64,000 bases of DNA from M3007 sp040397785 (lineage in GTDB: Bacteria; Bacteroidota; Bacteroidia; Chitinophagales; Saprospiraceae). The position numbers were made by a program, and so were the translations under genes. This document shows positions 24,523 to 33,534 of this stretch, in pieces; position 1 is the stretch's first letter; the number at the start of each line of letters is the position of its first letter. The notes under the pieces are model-generated. The model did not search any database. It saw only the letters and a program-made list of their open reading frames with translations, and was not told the DNA's origin. Location of the stretch: positions 21,362 to 85,361 of the forward strand of contig JBBAVI010000012.1 in NCBI GenBank assembly GCA_040397785.1. The letters run 5' to 3'.

Positions 24523-25601
24523 AAACCATTCTACGTCAACATGTTGAGGAGCAATTTGCCCATGAACTGGAGGAACTTAAAAGGCAGGACAGCGGCCATC
24601 GACCACCCAATTGGTTAATGTCTCCCCGTTCGGTACTAACCTATATCATGGGCGGAAAATTGAAAAATGGTTTTGAAATAAGCCCAAAATACATCGGCAA
24701 TGGCCGACTGATTGAAATAGCATTAGCAACCCTCACCACCGACCGCGCTTTATTGTTGTATGGACTTCCAGGAACGGCCAAATCGTGGGTATCAGAGCAT
24801 TTATCTGCTGCAATTTCCGGGGATTCAACTTTGTTGATACAAGGTACAGCAGGTACCAGCGAGGATGCAATCCGTTATGGCTGGAATTATGCACGCCTGA
24901 TCGCAGAAGGTCCGTCCGAAAAAGCTTTGGTGGAAACACCCATGATGCGTGCCATGCAGGATGGTAAAATTGCTCGTTTGGAGGAACTCACCCGCATCGG
25001 CTCGGATGTGCAGGATACGCTGATTACTATTTTATCGGAAAAAACCATGCCCGTACCCGAATTAAACATGGAAATTCAGGCCGTGGAAGGTTTTAATGTT
25101 ATCGCGACGGCCAACAACCGCGACAAAGGCGTAAACGAACTTTCCGGAGCCTTGAAACGTCGCTTCAACACAGTGATACTACCCACACCGGATACCGTTG
25201 AAGAGGAAGTAACCATTGTGCAGCAACGTTCAGCCAGTTTGGCGAAGACCTACCAAATACCCGCTGAAGTACCTGCTTTACAGGAAATTCAACGGATTGT
25301 AACCATTTTCAGGGAGTTGCGTTCGGGTGTTTCAGCGGATGGCAAAACCAAAATTAAAATGCCCAGCGGCGCCATGAGCACAGCGGAGGCCATTTCGGTG
25401 GTAAACAGTGGGGTAGCACTTGCAGCACATTTCGGCGATGGTCGACTCAATGCTGCCGATTTAGCGGCTGGATTAGTAGGTTCGGTGGTAAAGGACCCTG
25501 TGCAGGACAAGTTGGTTTGGAATGAATACCTCGAAACCATTTTAAAAACCCGCGAAGGCTGGAAAGATTTGTACCGTGCCTGCAAAGAGATCAATATTTA
25601 A
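24519..25601 (+). CDS. MoxR-type AAA+ ATPase (YehL-like)
   Basis: 360 residues. Walker A is GLPGTAKS (82-89). The Walker B region reads IARLEEL (151-157), with Glu-Glu where Asp-Glu is usual. Sensor-1 sits in VIATANNRDKG, and the ALKRRFN segment has the arginine-finger-type arginines. MoxR ATPases typically work with VWA proteins to remodel or assemble partners; a VWA gene closes this operon. It overlaps the DUF5691 stop by 4 bases and ends 3 bases before the DUF5682 ATG. Cytoplasmic. Confidence 0.92.
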   Translation: MKTILRQHVEEQFAHELEELKRQDSGHRPPNWLMSPRSVLTYIMGGKLKNGFEISPKYIGNGRLIEIALATLTTDRALLLYGLPGTAKSWVSEHLSAAISGDSTLLIQGTAGTSEDAIRYGWNYARLIAEGPSEKALVETPMMRAMQDGKIARLEELTRIGSDVQDTLITILSEKTMPVPELNMEIQAVEGFNVIATANNRDKGVNELSGALKRRFNTVILPTPDTVEEEVTIVQQRSASLAKTYQIPAEVPALQEIQRIVTIFRELRSGVSADGKTKIKMPSGAMSTAEAISVVNSGVALAAHFGDGRLNAADLAAGLVGSVVKDPVQDKLVWNEYLETILKTREGWKDLYRACKEINI

Positions 25602-25604
25602 TCC

Positions 25605-27881
25605 ATGGCAATTCACCTTTTAGGCATTCGACATCACGGGGTTGGTTCGGCCAAAAATGTGCGCGCCATGCTGCAACAAATCCAGCCAGACATTATCCTG
25701 GTGGAAGGTCCGCCAGAGATGGACACCGTGGTGCAATGGATTGGGGCAGCGGATCTGCAGCCACCGGTCGCTGCTTTGTGTTATGATGAAGCGCTGCCAC
25801 AAAGAGCCGCTTTTTACCCGTTTTCGGGATTTTCTCCTGAATGGCAGGCAATGCTATATGCCCATCAGCATAAAATTCCGGTGCGCATGATGGATTTGCC
25901 TTTAAGTATTGCCTGGCAAATGCGGTATGCCGAACCGCCAGCAGATGCGGAAGTAACGCCCGATCCAGAAACTGTAGAGGCCGCTGATTTTATCGATTTT
26001 ATGCCGACCCCCCGCGACCCTATCGCCCATTTTGCCCATATTGCCGGATATAAAAATTCGGAATTGTGGTGGGAGCATCAGTTTGAGCAACAATATCACG
26101 CAGACCAACCGGCCACCCATTTCGAGGCGGTGCTTTTGATGATGCAGACCTTGCGAAATGCCGGCATTGCTTCATCTATGGATGCCGAAAATACACACCG
26201 GGAAGCTTACATGTCGCAAATTATCCGAAAAGCGCAAAACGAACTTTATCAGAATATTGTAGTGGTATGTGGTGCCTGGCATGCGCCAGCATTGCTTGAT
26301 TTAAAATCCACTGAAAAAGCCCATGCGCAAATATTAAAAAAACTGCCCAAAAGTAAAATCAAGGTAAAAGCCACCTGGGTGCCCTGGACAAACAACCGAC
26401 TCTCTTTCGCCAGTGGATATGGCGCAGGGATCACCTCGCCCGGTTGGTATCACCATTTATGGGAGCACCCAAACGATGAAGGACAACGCTGGCTGACCAA
26501 AGTGGCACATTTGTTTCGGGAAAAAAAGATGGACATTTCAACCGCGCATGTGATTGAAGCGTTTCGTCTTACGCAATCACTGGCTGCCTTGCGCAATTTG
26601 CCAAGGCCGGGTCTGATTGAAATGAACGAAGCAACCACCACGGTAATGTGTATGGGCGATACCATTTTATTGGAACTCGTTCATAAAGAACTCATTGTAG
26701 GTAATATATTGGGAAATGTCCCGGAAGGTTTGCCCAAATTACCCCTTCAAGCCGATTTTGAGGATATCGTGCGTAAACTCAGAATACCGCTATCGGCAGA
26801 AAAGAAAGAAAAGGCCCTGAACCTGCGCGAGGAAAATGACTTAAAACGATCCATTTTCTTTTACCGCTTGCAAGTCCTGGGCATTACCTGGGCGCGACCT
26901 ATTTCCAGCAATTCCAAAGGTACTTTTAAAGAAGTATGGGAACTCCACTGGAACCCGGAAATGCTTATTTCCCTGATTGAAATGGGTATTTGGGGCAATA
27001 CGGTGGAACTTGCGGCTACGAATTTTTTACAGGATAAGGCAAAGCGCAGTCTCGTAATCAGCGAGTTATCCGCCATGATCAGTCAGGCGATCCCCGCTGA
27101 ACTGTTTACCGTAATTGAAGATTTGCTCTATTATATTAATCAGCAAGCCACGGTTTCATCGGATATTGCCGAATTGATGGCCGCTTTAATCCCACTCGCC
27201 GAATTGGGGCGATACGGAAATGTACGCAAGTCGGACCTGGAAGCCGTCAACAAGTTAATCGATGGCTTGGTGGTACGTATCAGTATTGGCTTGCCCAATG
27301 CGACCTATGGCTTAGACGATGACACCGCGCAAAAAATGTTCGATCTGATTCGAAAGGTAAACGATGCACTGCGCGTATTGGAGCGGGCCGACCTTTCGGA
27401 ACAGTGGCACCATAGTTTGATGAAAATTGCCGAAAAAGACGGCATTCCGCCTGTTATTGCTGGCTGTACCTGCCGTTTGTTGTTTGACGCCCACAAAATA
27501 GAACGGAGCGAAACCGCACGACAGGTGCGTTTGGCCCTTTCTTATGGACATTTACCCACGTTCTCGGCTGCTTGGCTCGAAGGCTTTTTAAAAGGCAGCG
27601 GTATGATTTTATTGTACGATGATGTGCTATGGAATTTGCTACACACATGGGTAGCCGAATTAAGTGAAGATGCTTTCGTGCAATTGATGCCCATTATGCG
27701 CCGTACTTTTTCACGGTTTGAAACAGGAGAACGCAAAAAATTAGGTGAAAAAGCAAAAAAGGGTACCATTTTATTTGCCGAATCAAACAATACAGAAGCA
27801 TTTGACGCGCGTTTCGATCCGGCATTGGCCGAATTAGCGCTTCCATTTACCGCAAAACTACTTGGCCTAAAACATGCATGA
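25605..27881 (+). CDS. DUF5682 protein (YehM-like, TraB/EreA-like N-terminus)
   Basis: 758 residues. The N-terminal domain has GIRHHGVGS (His9-His10), LVEGPPEMD (Glu34) and CGAWHAPAL (His226). This His/Glu pattern resembles the ChaN/EreA/TraB-like superfamily, where such residues form a putative metal or hydrolytic site; an enzymatic role is inference. The C-terminal two-thirds is alpha-helical and featureless to the eye. The ATG is 3 bases after the AAA+ stop, and the end overlaps the VWA start by 8 bases. E. coli yehM is the likely counterpart in a yehLMPQ-type set. Confidence 0.82.
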   Translation: MAIHLLGIRHHGVGSAKNVRAMLQQIQPDIILVEGPPEMDTVVQWIGAADLQPPVAALCYDEALPQRAAFYPFSGFSPEWQAMLYAHQHKIPVRMMDLPLSIAWQMRYAEPPADAEVTPDPETVEAADFIDFMPTPRDPIAHFAHIAGYKNSELWWEHQFEQQYHADQPATHFEAVLLMMQTLRNAGIASSMDAENTHREAYMSQIIRKAQNELYQNIVVVCGAWHAPALLDLKSTEKAHAQILKKLPKSKIKVKATWVPWTNNRLSFASGYGAGITSPGWYHHLWEHPNDEGQRWLTKVAHLFREKKMDISTAHVIEAFRLTQSLAALRNLPRPGLIEMNEATTTVMCMGDTILLELVHKELIVGNILGNVPEGLPKLPLQADFEDIVRKLRIPLSAEKKEKALNLREENDLKRSIFFYRLQVLGITWARPISSNSKGTFKEVWELHWNPEMLISLIEMGIWGNTVELAATNFLQDKAKRSLVISELSAMISQAIPAELFTVIEDLLYYINQQATVSSDIAELMAALIPLAELGRYGNVRKSDLEAVNKLIDGLVVRISIGLPNATYGLDDDTAQKMFDLIRKVNDALRVLERADLSEQWHHSLMKIAEKDGIPPVIAGCTCRLLFDAHKIERSETARQVRLALSYGHLPTFSAAWLEGFLKGSGMILLYDDVLWNLLHTWVAELSEDAFVQLMPIMRRTFSRFETGERKKLGEKAKKGTILFAESNNTEAFDARFDPALAELALPFTAKLLGLKHA

Positions 27882-29052
27882 ATCAACTTTGAAACGCTGG
27901 CGCCTAATCCTGGGTGGCGATGAAGCCGATGGCACCGATGTAAAACTCTCTGGCGAGGAAGCGGGCATGGATGCGGCGCTCGATGCACTTTATGAATTTG
28001 AGCGCAAGCAAAAGTTTGATTATCCCGGCGAAAAAGGGCAAGGGGGCAGCGAACGTTCACAACCTAATATCGCTCGTTGGTTAGGGGACATTCGGCGCTA
28101 TTTTCCGCAGTCTGTTGTACAGGTAATTCAAAATGATGCCTTAAAACAACCTGAATTGCAGCGCAAACTGATGTTTGAGCCTGAAATACTGGAACAAGCG
28201 ACCCCGGATGTGCATTTGGTGGCTACTTTGCTCGAATTGGGCACCATGATCCCATCTAAAACCAAGGATACTGCACGCCGGGTAGTGCAAAAGGTGGTAG
28301 ACGATTTGATGCGAAAATTGGAACAAAAAATGATTCAAGCCATCACGGGTGCCTTGCACCGGAGTACGCGCAACCGCCGCCCACGCCTGCAAGAAATGGA
28401 TTGGAATACCACGATCCGGAAAAACCTGAAACACTATCAGCCAGACTTCAAAACGATTATTCCTGAACAACGATTTGGCTTTGGAAGGAAGAATCGCAAG
28501 TCGTTGAAAGATATCGTTTTATGTGTCGACCAAAGTGGCTCAATGGGTACATCCGTTGTGTATTCCGGTATTTTTGGCGCTGTATTGGCCACCATACCAA
28601 CGGTTAAAACACAAATGGTCGTATTTGATACAGCCGTAGTTGACCTTACCGAGGAACTAAAAGATCCGGTTGATTTATTGTTTGGGGTACAATTGGGAGG
28701 CGGGACCGATATTAATTTGGCTTTAAAATACTGTCAGTCTATCATGACCAAGCCGAACGACACCATTTTGGTGATGATTACCGATTTGTACGAGGGCGGA
28801 AATGAACGGGAAATGCGTCAGCGCATGCAGGATATAACCGATTCGGGTATTCAATTGATCGTCTTATTGGCTTTAAATGATGATGGATCGCCTTCTTTCG
28901 ACCGAAACAACGCCCATTTCTTAGCAAAATTGGGCGTGCCGGTCTTTGCCTGCACGCCCGATCTATTTCCAGATCTAATGTCTGCCGCAATCTCGAGACA
29001 AGACCTTCACCAATGGGCTGGTGAAAACGAAGTGGTACTTAAAGGCGCTTAG
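27874..29052 (+). CDS. VWA-domain protein (YehP-like), last gene of the operon
   Basis: 392 residues. The C-terminal von Willebrand A domain carries a complete metal-ion-dependent adhesion site: DQSGS (Asp219 to Ser223), Thr in GGGTDIN and Asp in ITDLYEGG. The N-terminal half (about 1-210) is helical, with a low-complexity GEKGQGGSER stretch near 55, and has no known domain that I recognise. VWA proteins pair with MoxR ATPases, which here is the product two genes upstream. It ends 4 bases from the convergent TlpA-like gene. Confidence 0.9.
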   Translation: MHESTLKRWRLILGGDEADGTDVKLSGEEAGMDAALDALYEFERKQKFDYPGEKGQGGSERSQPNIARWLGDIRRYFPQSVVQVIQNDALKQPELQRKLMFEPEILEQATPDVHLVATLLELGTMIPSKTKDTARRVVQKVVDDLMRKLEQKMIQAITGALHRSTRNRRPRLQEMDWNTTIRKNLKHYQPDFKTIIPEQRFGFGRKNRKSLKDIVLCVDQSGSMGTSVVYSGIFGAVLATIPTVKTQMVVFDTAVVDLTEELKDPVDLLFGVQLGGGTDINLALKYCQSIMTKPNDTILVMITDLYEGGNEREMRQRMQDITDSGIQLIVLLALNDDGSPSFDRNNAHFLAKLGVPVFACTPDLFPDLMSAAISRQDLHQWAGENEVVLKGA

Positions 29053-29056
29053 CCAT

Positions 29057-30496
29057 TTATTTCTTTGGCGACAACTTTTCTTTTTGAAACTGCATCACTT
29101 GCTCCATCACCTTGCTCAGTTCTTCCGCACCAATGCGCTTCATGAGAATTTCATGTTTGCGATCAAGAATAAAAATCTGTGGGGTGGTGCGGATATCATA
29201 CAATTGTTTGAACTTGCTTTGTAAATACGGGTCAAAAGTATTTAGGAATAGGAAATCGCTAAAACCTTTTTCTTCCACACTTTTCCAGCAATCACCCGAT
29301 TTTTCGCCCACTGCTGTACACAGCCCAAATACCTTTACGCCCCGGTCTTTAAACTTGGTCGCAAATTCTACCATCGATGGTGCTGCTTTTTTACAATGGC
29401 TGCATTCAGGGTCCCAAAAGAACAACACCGTATAATCAGCATCCACATCCCACAAACTAACGGGTTGATTTTCCTTGTTTTTTACGGTAATATTCGGTGC
29501 AATTTTGCCAATTAAAATGGGTTCCAAACGGGCGGCATTGTCGCATATTTTATCCAAGTCCTCTTTTTTTGACCAAGGGGCTTGGCCTTTGCAGTAATAT
29601 TCTTTGGCCAAGTGTACATAACAAGCATCAAAACCCACAATATTTGATTTGGCGTAATAGTTCAAGAAATGGATCAGGTAATACTTGTAACTCTCCTTGG
29701 AGTCTTTCATTTTAGAAAGAATCAAATCCATTGCAACGTTCACGCTATCAGGATGTTGTGGTGTCACTTTTGTGACATACTGGTCAATTTTAGAATGCAA
29801 AACAGGGCTGCGCAAGAGGGTAGGGTCTGCTACATCTAAATTGTCAAAATAATGGGCACGGTACCAGTAGTAGCGTTTTGCTTGTACATCGCGTTCTAAT
29901 CCTTTAAATTCAGGAGGTTCCGGATCAATGGAGGCGCGCACAATTTTGGCAGAAATACTATTAGGACGTTTTGCGAGTAAGTCTTGTTGCTGTTTTTTTA
30001 CTTGCTTGTCGATATCAATCAACTTATTAGCAAGTTTTAGAGAGTCATTGGGTTGGTTTTTCAAACGACCCATTTGCGCACGCAAGGTATCTGCTTCTGG
30101 CCGGAACTTGCTAAGGGACTGCAAATAGGTGTAAAACAATTCATTATCCTCCGAACCTTTTACCTTCATTTTAGTCACGCCATCTTTGGCATCCGTTTGA
30201 ATGGTAAAAACCTGATCATCGTCAGGCATCATCAATTGTATAAAATTATTGTCTGGTTTGAGTACCAATAGATATACGCCACTAGGCAACAAGGTGTCGG
30301 CCTTAAAAACAAAGTAACCATCTGCGTCCGCTTGCACAGTGTCTTTTACGTATTGTTTTTCACCGTAATGAAAACCCAAAACCAAATCTTTTTCAGGGTA
30401 ATTATCGAGTTTTACCCGGAAATTATGCCCTTTTTGGGCATAGCCAACAAAAGTGGTGCTCAGTAAAAAAAACAAAAAAAGCGTATTACGTAGCAT
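29057..30496 (-). CDS. Exported TlpA-like thioredoxin-domain protein (DUF4369/DUF5106 type)
   Basis: 479 residues with a signal peptide (about 1-20, ending GYAQ-K). An N-terminal beta domain (about 25-120) resembles the DUF4369 domain that precedes many Bacteroidota thioredoxins. A long helical middle (about 125-330) resembles DUF5106. The thioredoxin fold starts near 340, with the active site CSHC in FFWDPECSHCKKA and the cis-proline TTPQIFIL. It probably reduces or isomerises disulfides in the periplasm, or supports c-type cytochrome maturation; the exact client is unknown. It is monocistronic or follows the sigma-54 activator after about 100 bp. Confidence 0.88.
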   Translation of the reverse strand: MLRNTLFLFFLLSTTFVGYAQKGHNFRVKLDNYPEKDLVLGFHYGEKQYVKDTVQADADGYFVFKADTLLPSGVYLLVLKPDNNFIQLMMPDDDQVFTIQTDAKDGVTKMKVKGSEDNELFYTYLQSLSKFRPEADTLRAQMGRLKNQPNDSLKLANKLIDIDKQVKKQQQDLLAKRPNSISAKIVRASIDPEPPEFKGLERDVQAKRYYWYRAHYFDNLDVADPTLLRSPVLHSKIDQYVTKVTPQHPDSVNVAMDLILSKMKDSKESYKYYLIHFLNYYAKSNIVGFDACYVHLAKEYYCKGQAPWSKKEDLDKICDNAARLEPILIGKIAPNITVKNKENQPVSLWDVDADYTVLFFWDPECSHCKKAAPSMVEFATKFKDRGVKVFGLCTAVGEKSGDCWKSVEEKGFSDFLFLNTFDPYLQSKFKQLYDIRTTPQIFILDRKHEILMKRIGAEELSKVMEQVMQFQKEKLSPKK

Positions 30497-30593
30497 TTTA
30501 AACAGGTTTTAATGTTAAATCCAAAAGACGGTGCAAATATGAGTACCGCTGCTCAGCCAAATTGGACTTTGGGTAATTGTTAACAATTGGAGC

Positions 30594-31901
30594 CTATTGC
30601 AGGTTATATTGTTTTATTTTGCGGTAAAGCGTACGCTCCGAAATTTTTAATTCTTCGGCAGCTTCTTTTCGCCGGCCATTGTATTTTTTCAATGCGCGCC
30701 GAATGGCCTCCTTCTCAATTTCATCCATCGCCAAGGGAGAATCTTCCACCTCAGTTTTCGTAAAACCATTATTGCTCTTACCCTGTTCAATGATAATGGG
30801 TGTGATTTTTCCAGTTTCAAGCGCAGGGTAAAATTGGTCATTCCGCTCCTCTTCAAAAACAGGTGAAGTGTTTTGCTCCCGCTCATTATTATTAAAGCCC
30901 AAATTGGGATGATTTTGTTGGAGTTGACGTACGGAACCCAGGTCTGGCATGCGCAGGTTGTTACTTTTCACCAATTCATAAATCAATGATTTCAGGTCAT
31001 TAAGGTCGTTTTTCATGTCGAATAACACCTTGTACAGCAGTTCACGTTCCTGAAAATCACCATTGCCGTTACTTTGCCCATTGGAACCTAGGGGGACAGG
31101 CAATGGCCGATTGAGCATCACCGGCATTTGACGTTGTACTTCCTCAATGGAGATTAGGCGATTTTCGGAAAGCACCGATAATTGTTCAGCTACATTTTTT
31201 AATTCTCGAATATTCCCCGGCCAGCGGTAATTTTCAAACACCAAGGAGGCTCGGTCGTCTAGTTTGACAGGCTGCATCCGATATTTTTCGGCAAAATCAT
31301 GGGCAAATTTGCGAAACAACAAGGCAATATCCTCCCGACGCTCATGCAATGCAGGCACCTTTATCGGAACTGTACTAAGCCGATAGTACAAATCTTCCCG
31401 AAATTTCCCTTTGCGCACACGCTCCAATAAATCAACATTGGTTGCTGCGATTACCCGCACATCCGTTTTTTGGGTTTTTGAGGCACCCACCCGAATAAAC
31501 TCACCCGATTCGAGTACCCGCAACAGAAAAGCCTGGGTATCAAGAGGCAACTCCGCTATTTCGTCCAAAAAAATGGTACCGCCACCAACGGTTTCAAAAT
31601 AACCTTTGCGATCTCCGATGGCACCCGTAAAAGAACCCTTCTCATGGCCAAATAACTCGGAATTGATGGTTCCTTCTGGAATAGCGCCGCAGTTGACAGC
31701 AATAAAATCATTGTGTTTCCGTGCACTCAATGCATGTATAATTTTGGAAAAAACCTCCTTTCCCACGCCACTCTCGCCCGTAATCAGCACAGTCAGGTCG
31801 GTAGGCGCTACCCTGGTTGCGGTTTCCAGGGCAGCGTCTAACAAACTCGAATTTCCAACGATCCCAAAACGGGCCTTGATACTTTGTAAATGGTTACTCA
31901 T
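30594..31901 (-). CDS. Sigma-54-dependent transcriptional activator without receiver domain
   Basis: 435 residues. The AAA+ domain starts almost at the N-terminus: Walker A GESGVGKE (about 43-50), the GSFTGA loop (GAFTGA equivalent, contacts sigma-54), Walker B GTIFLDEIAEL and RWPGNIRELKN. The C-terminal Fis-type HTH is clear (RRKEAAEELKISERTLYRKIKQYNLQ region, about 412-435), preceded by a linker of about 140 residues with low complexity. No sensor or receiver domain, so activity must be set by expression or by partners. In Bacteroidota this gene commonly neighbours miaB, as here, but two beta-barrel genes lie between. It starts 5 bases after the upstream gene's stop. Confidence 0.93.
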   Translation of the reverse strand: MSNHLQSIKARFGIVGNSSLLDAALETATRVAPTDLTVLITGESGVGKEVFSKIIHALSARKHNDFIAVNCGAIPEGTINSELFGHEKGSFTGAIGDRKGYFETVGGGTIFLDEIAELPLDTQAFLLRVLESGEFIRVGASKTQKTDVRVIAATNVDLLERVRKGKFREDLYYRLSTVPIKVPALHERREDIALLFRKFAHDFAEKYRMQPVKLDDRASLVFENYRWPGNIRELKNVAEQLSVLSENRLISIEEVQRQMPVMLNRPLPVPLGSNGQSNGNGDFQERELLYKVLFDMKNDLNDLKSLIYELVKSNNLRMPDLGSVRQLQQNHPNLGFNNNEREQNTSPVFEEERNDQFYPALETGKITPIIIEQGKSNNGFTKTEVEDSPLAMDEIEKEAIRRALKKYNGRRKEAAEELKISERTLYRKIKQYNLQ

Positions 31902-31906
31902 TTTTT

Positions 31907-32650
31907 TTATTTAATGCCTTGATCCACAGGCGCTTTTGTTTTTTTAGGGCGCCAGCCGATGCCCAATCGGAGCATCATACCATCAAACATGCTAAAATCG
32001 AATGTTTTTGTTGTCTGTTGTTGTTCGGTCAAAGCAGGATTTTTGTTATCACTTATTTCATACTGGTATCTTAACAACGGCAGTTTTAAAGAACAATCAA
32101 AAATAAAACGCTTGTTTTCCCGGTAGATAAGTCTCGGACTAATGCCCAAATTTATGCCCATTTGTTGAATAGACTGTTCAAAATCCATGCTGCGTGTCGG
32201 GTTTGAAAAACGCGTTTGTTGGTAAAGTGGATTCATAAAAAAGGAAGTGAAAAACGAATGCTTGTTCCCAGGTTGATCACAGTAGGATCCTATACTGAAT
32301 CCGTATTCCATGGTAAGTCCAAGATTAAAGCCTTCCGTTTCACCAATTTTGACAATCGAAGATGAATCCTGATAAGCCGAATAAACATCACTTTGCGGCA
32401 GTTTCTTTCCTGAAATACTCATTTCCCACAATCGTTTGCCGGGTATGATTCGTAAAGCAGCAAGTGAATAATTAGCATCCGACCGGATGTTCGTTACTAA
32501 TAATACCCGATTTCCTGATGCAGCTGGTCTTTCGAAATCTGGCAAATTTCTATACCCAGCTTCAAGATTTAGTTTAATCCAAGTGCCTTGCGCTTGCATA
32601 ATAGTGGCACAAGCACTAAAAAGAACAAATAAAATTGCAGTTTTTTTCAT
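31907..32650 (-). CDS. Secreted beta-barrel-like protein, paralogue 2
   Basis: 247 residues with a signal peptide (about 1-20, ending MQAQ-G). The mature start QGTWIKLNLEAGY mirrors QSTWVKGNLEFGH of the neighbouring gene, and the two share SNP-[TK]R-x-[FM]D, LG[IL]SPR and NPALT-x-[EN]Q blocks, so they are paralogues. Alternating strand patterns and the terminal RLGIGWRPKK suggest an outer-membrane barrel. I do not recognise a named family. It lies 5 bp before the sigma-54 activator, likely in one transcript. Confidence 0.72.
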   Translation of the reverse strand: MKKTAILFVLFSACATIMQAQGTWIKLNLEAGYRNLPDFERPAASGNRVLLVTNIRSDANYSLAALRIIPGKRLWEMSISGKKLPQSDVYSAYQDSSSIVKIGETEGFNLGLTMEYGFSIGSYCDQPGNKHSFFTSFFMNPLYQQTRFSNPTRSMDFEQSIQQMGINLGISPRLIYRENKRFIFDCSLKLPLLRYQYEISDNKNPALTEQQQTTKTFDFSMFDGMMLRLGIGWRPKKTKAPVDQGIK

Positions 32651-32786
32651 GATGATGAAGTTTTGTTTGTTGAAATTGATTCCATAACTGGATGAATTAT
32701 CAACAAAGAACGTTGCCTACTGCAATCTTAAATTCTTGTTAAAACATCTACATGAGCATGTTTTAATCTTTCGGGGTTTAAAAAAA

Positions 32787-33524
32787 TCACTCTATGATTG
32801 TTTTTTTCCGTCCAGGTATTTTCCAGGCCAATCCCACCCGCAGGAATAGATTAGAAAACGGAAAATCAACATCCAAAACACCTGATTCGCGTTGGTTTGG
32901 TGTCAAGGCAGGGTTTTCTAAAGTATTTTTTTGATATTGAAGGGTAAGCAGAGAGATTTTGGTGTTAAAATCGAGCAGAAAGTTGCGCCCCAAGGGCAAC
33001 AAGATTCTTGGTGACAATCCAAAACCAAAGCCGAAAACACTATTTTGAGATGGATAATCGAATATTCGCTTGGGATTACTAAAATTTAAAGCCCTATAAT
33101 ACGGATTTATAAAAACGGATGCCCAAAATGATCGCGCTGCATCGAGTTCATTTTTTGTATTGCTGATATTAAATCCGTACTCCATCATTACCTGGAATGC
33201 TTTGCGCTCTATATCCCCAATTTGAATATTAGTTAGGGATGAATCAACAAATTCCCCTAAGTTACCTGAAGTGACTGACTTGGAACCGGATACACCCAAT
33301 TCAAAAAAGGTATGTACGGAAGGAAAATGCATGGCCGACAAGGAAAAGCGCTGAATAGACTGATCGGTCAGTGCAAACCGAACAGATTTGCTGGTAACCG
33401 TTGATCTTTGTTCCCAGGCTTGTTCATGCCCGAACTCCAAATTGCCCTTTACCCAAGTTGATTGCGCATACATGGGCATTGAAAAATAGCAAAAAAACAG
33501 GATAAAAAGGGGTAATCGATTCAT
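32787..33524 (-). CDS. Secreted beta-barrel-like protein, paralogue 1
   Basis: 245 residues from the ATG at 33524; an in-frame ATG at 33551 would overlap the miaB end and add a charged stretch before the signal peptide, so the inner start (MNRLPLFILFFCYFSMPMYA) is preferred. The mature protein starts QSTWVKGNLEFGH. Conserved blocks with the next gene (SNPKR, GLSPRIL, NPALTPNQ) show a tandem duplication followed by strong divergence. It begins 10 bp after the miaB stop. An envelope beta-barrel is likely; the function is unknown. Confidence 0.72.
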   Translation of the reverse strand: MNRLPLFILFFCYFSMPMYAQSTWVKGNLEFGHEQAWEQRSTVTSKSVRFALTDQSIQRFSLSAMHFPSVHTFFELGVSGSKSVTSGNLGEFVDSSLTNIQIGDIERKAFQVMMEYGFNISNTKNELDAARSFWASVFINPYYRALNFSNPKRIFDYPSQNSVFGFGFGLSPRILLPLGRNFLLDFNTKISLLTLQYQKNTLENPALTPNQRESGVLDVDFPFSNLFLRVGLAWKIPGRKKTIIE

Positions 33525-33534
33525 TTTCTTGAAT

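Noticed and set aside
32739..32766. 9-bp inverted repeat TTAAAACAT / ATGTTTTAA after the first barrel paralogue
   Set aside because: AT-only stem and no run of T on the transcribed side; could be chance in AT-rich spacer.
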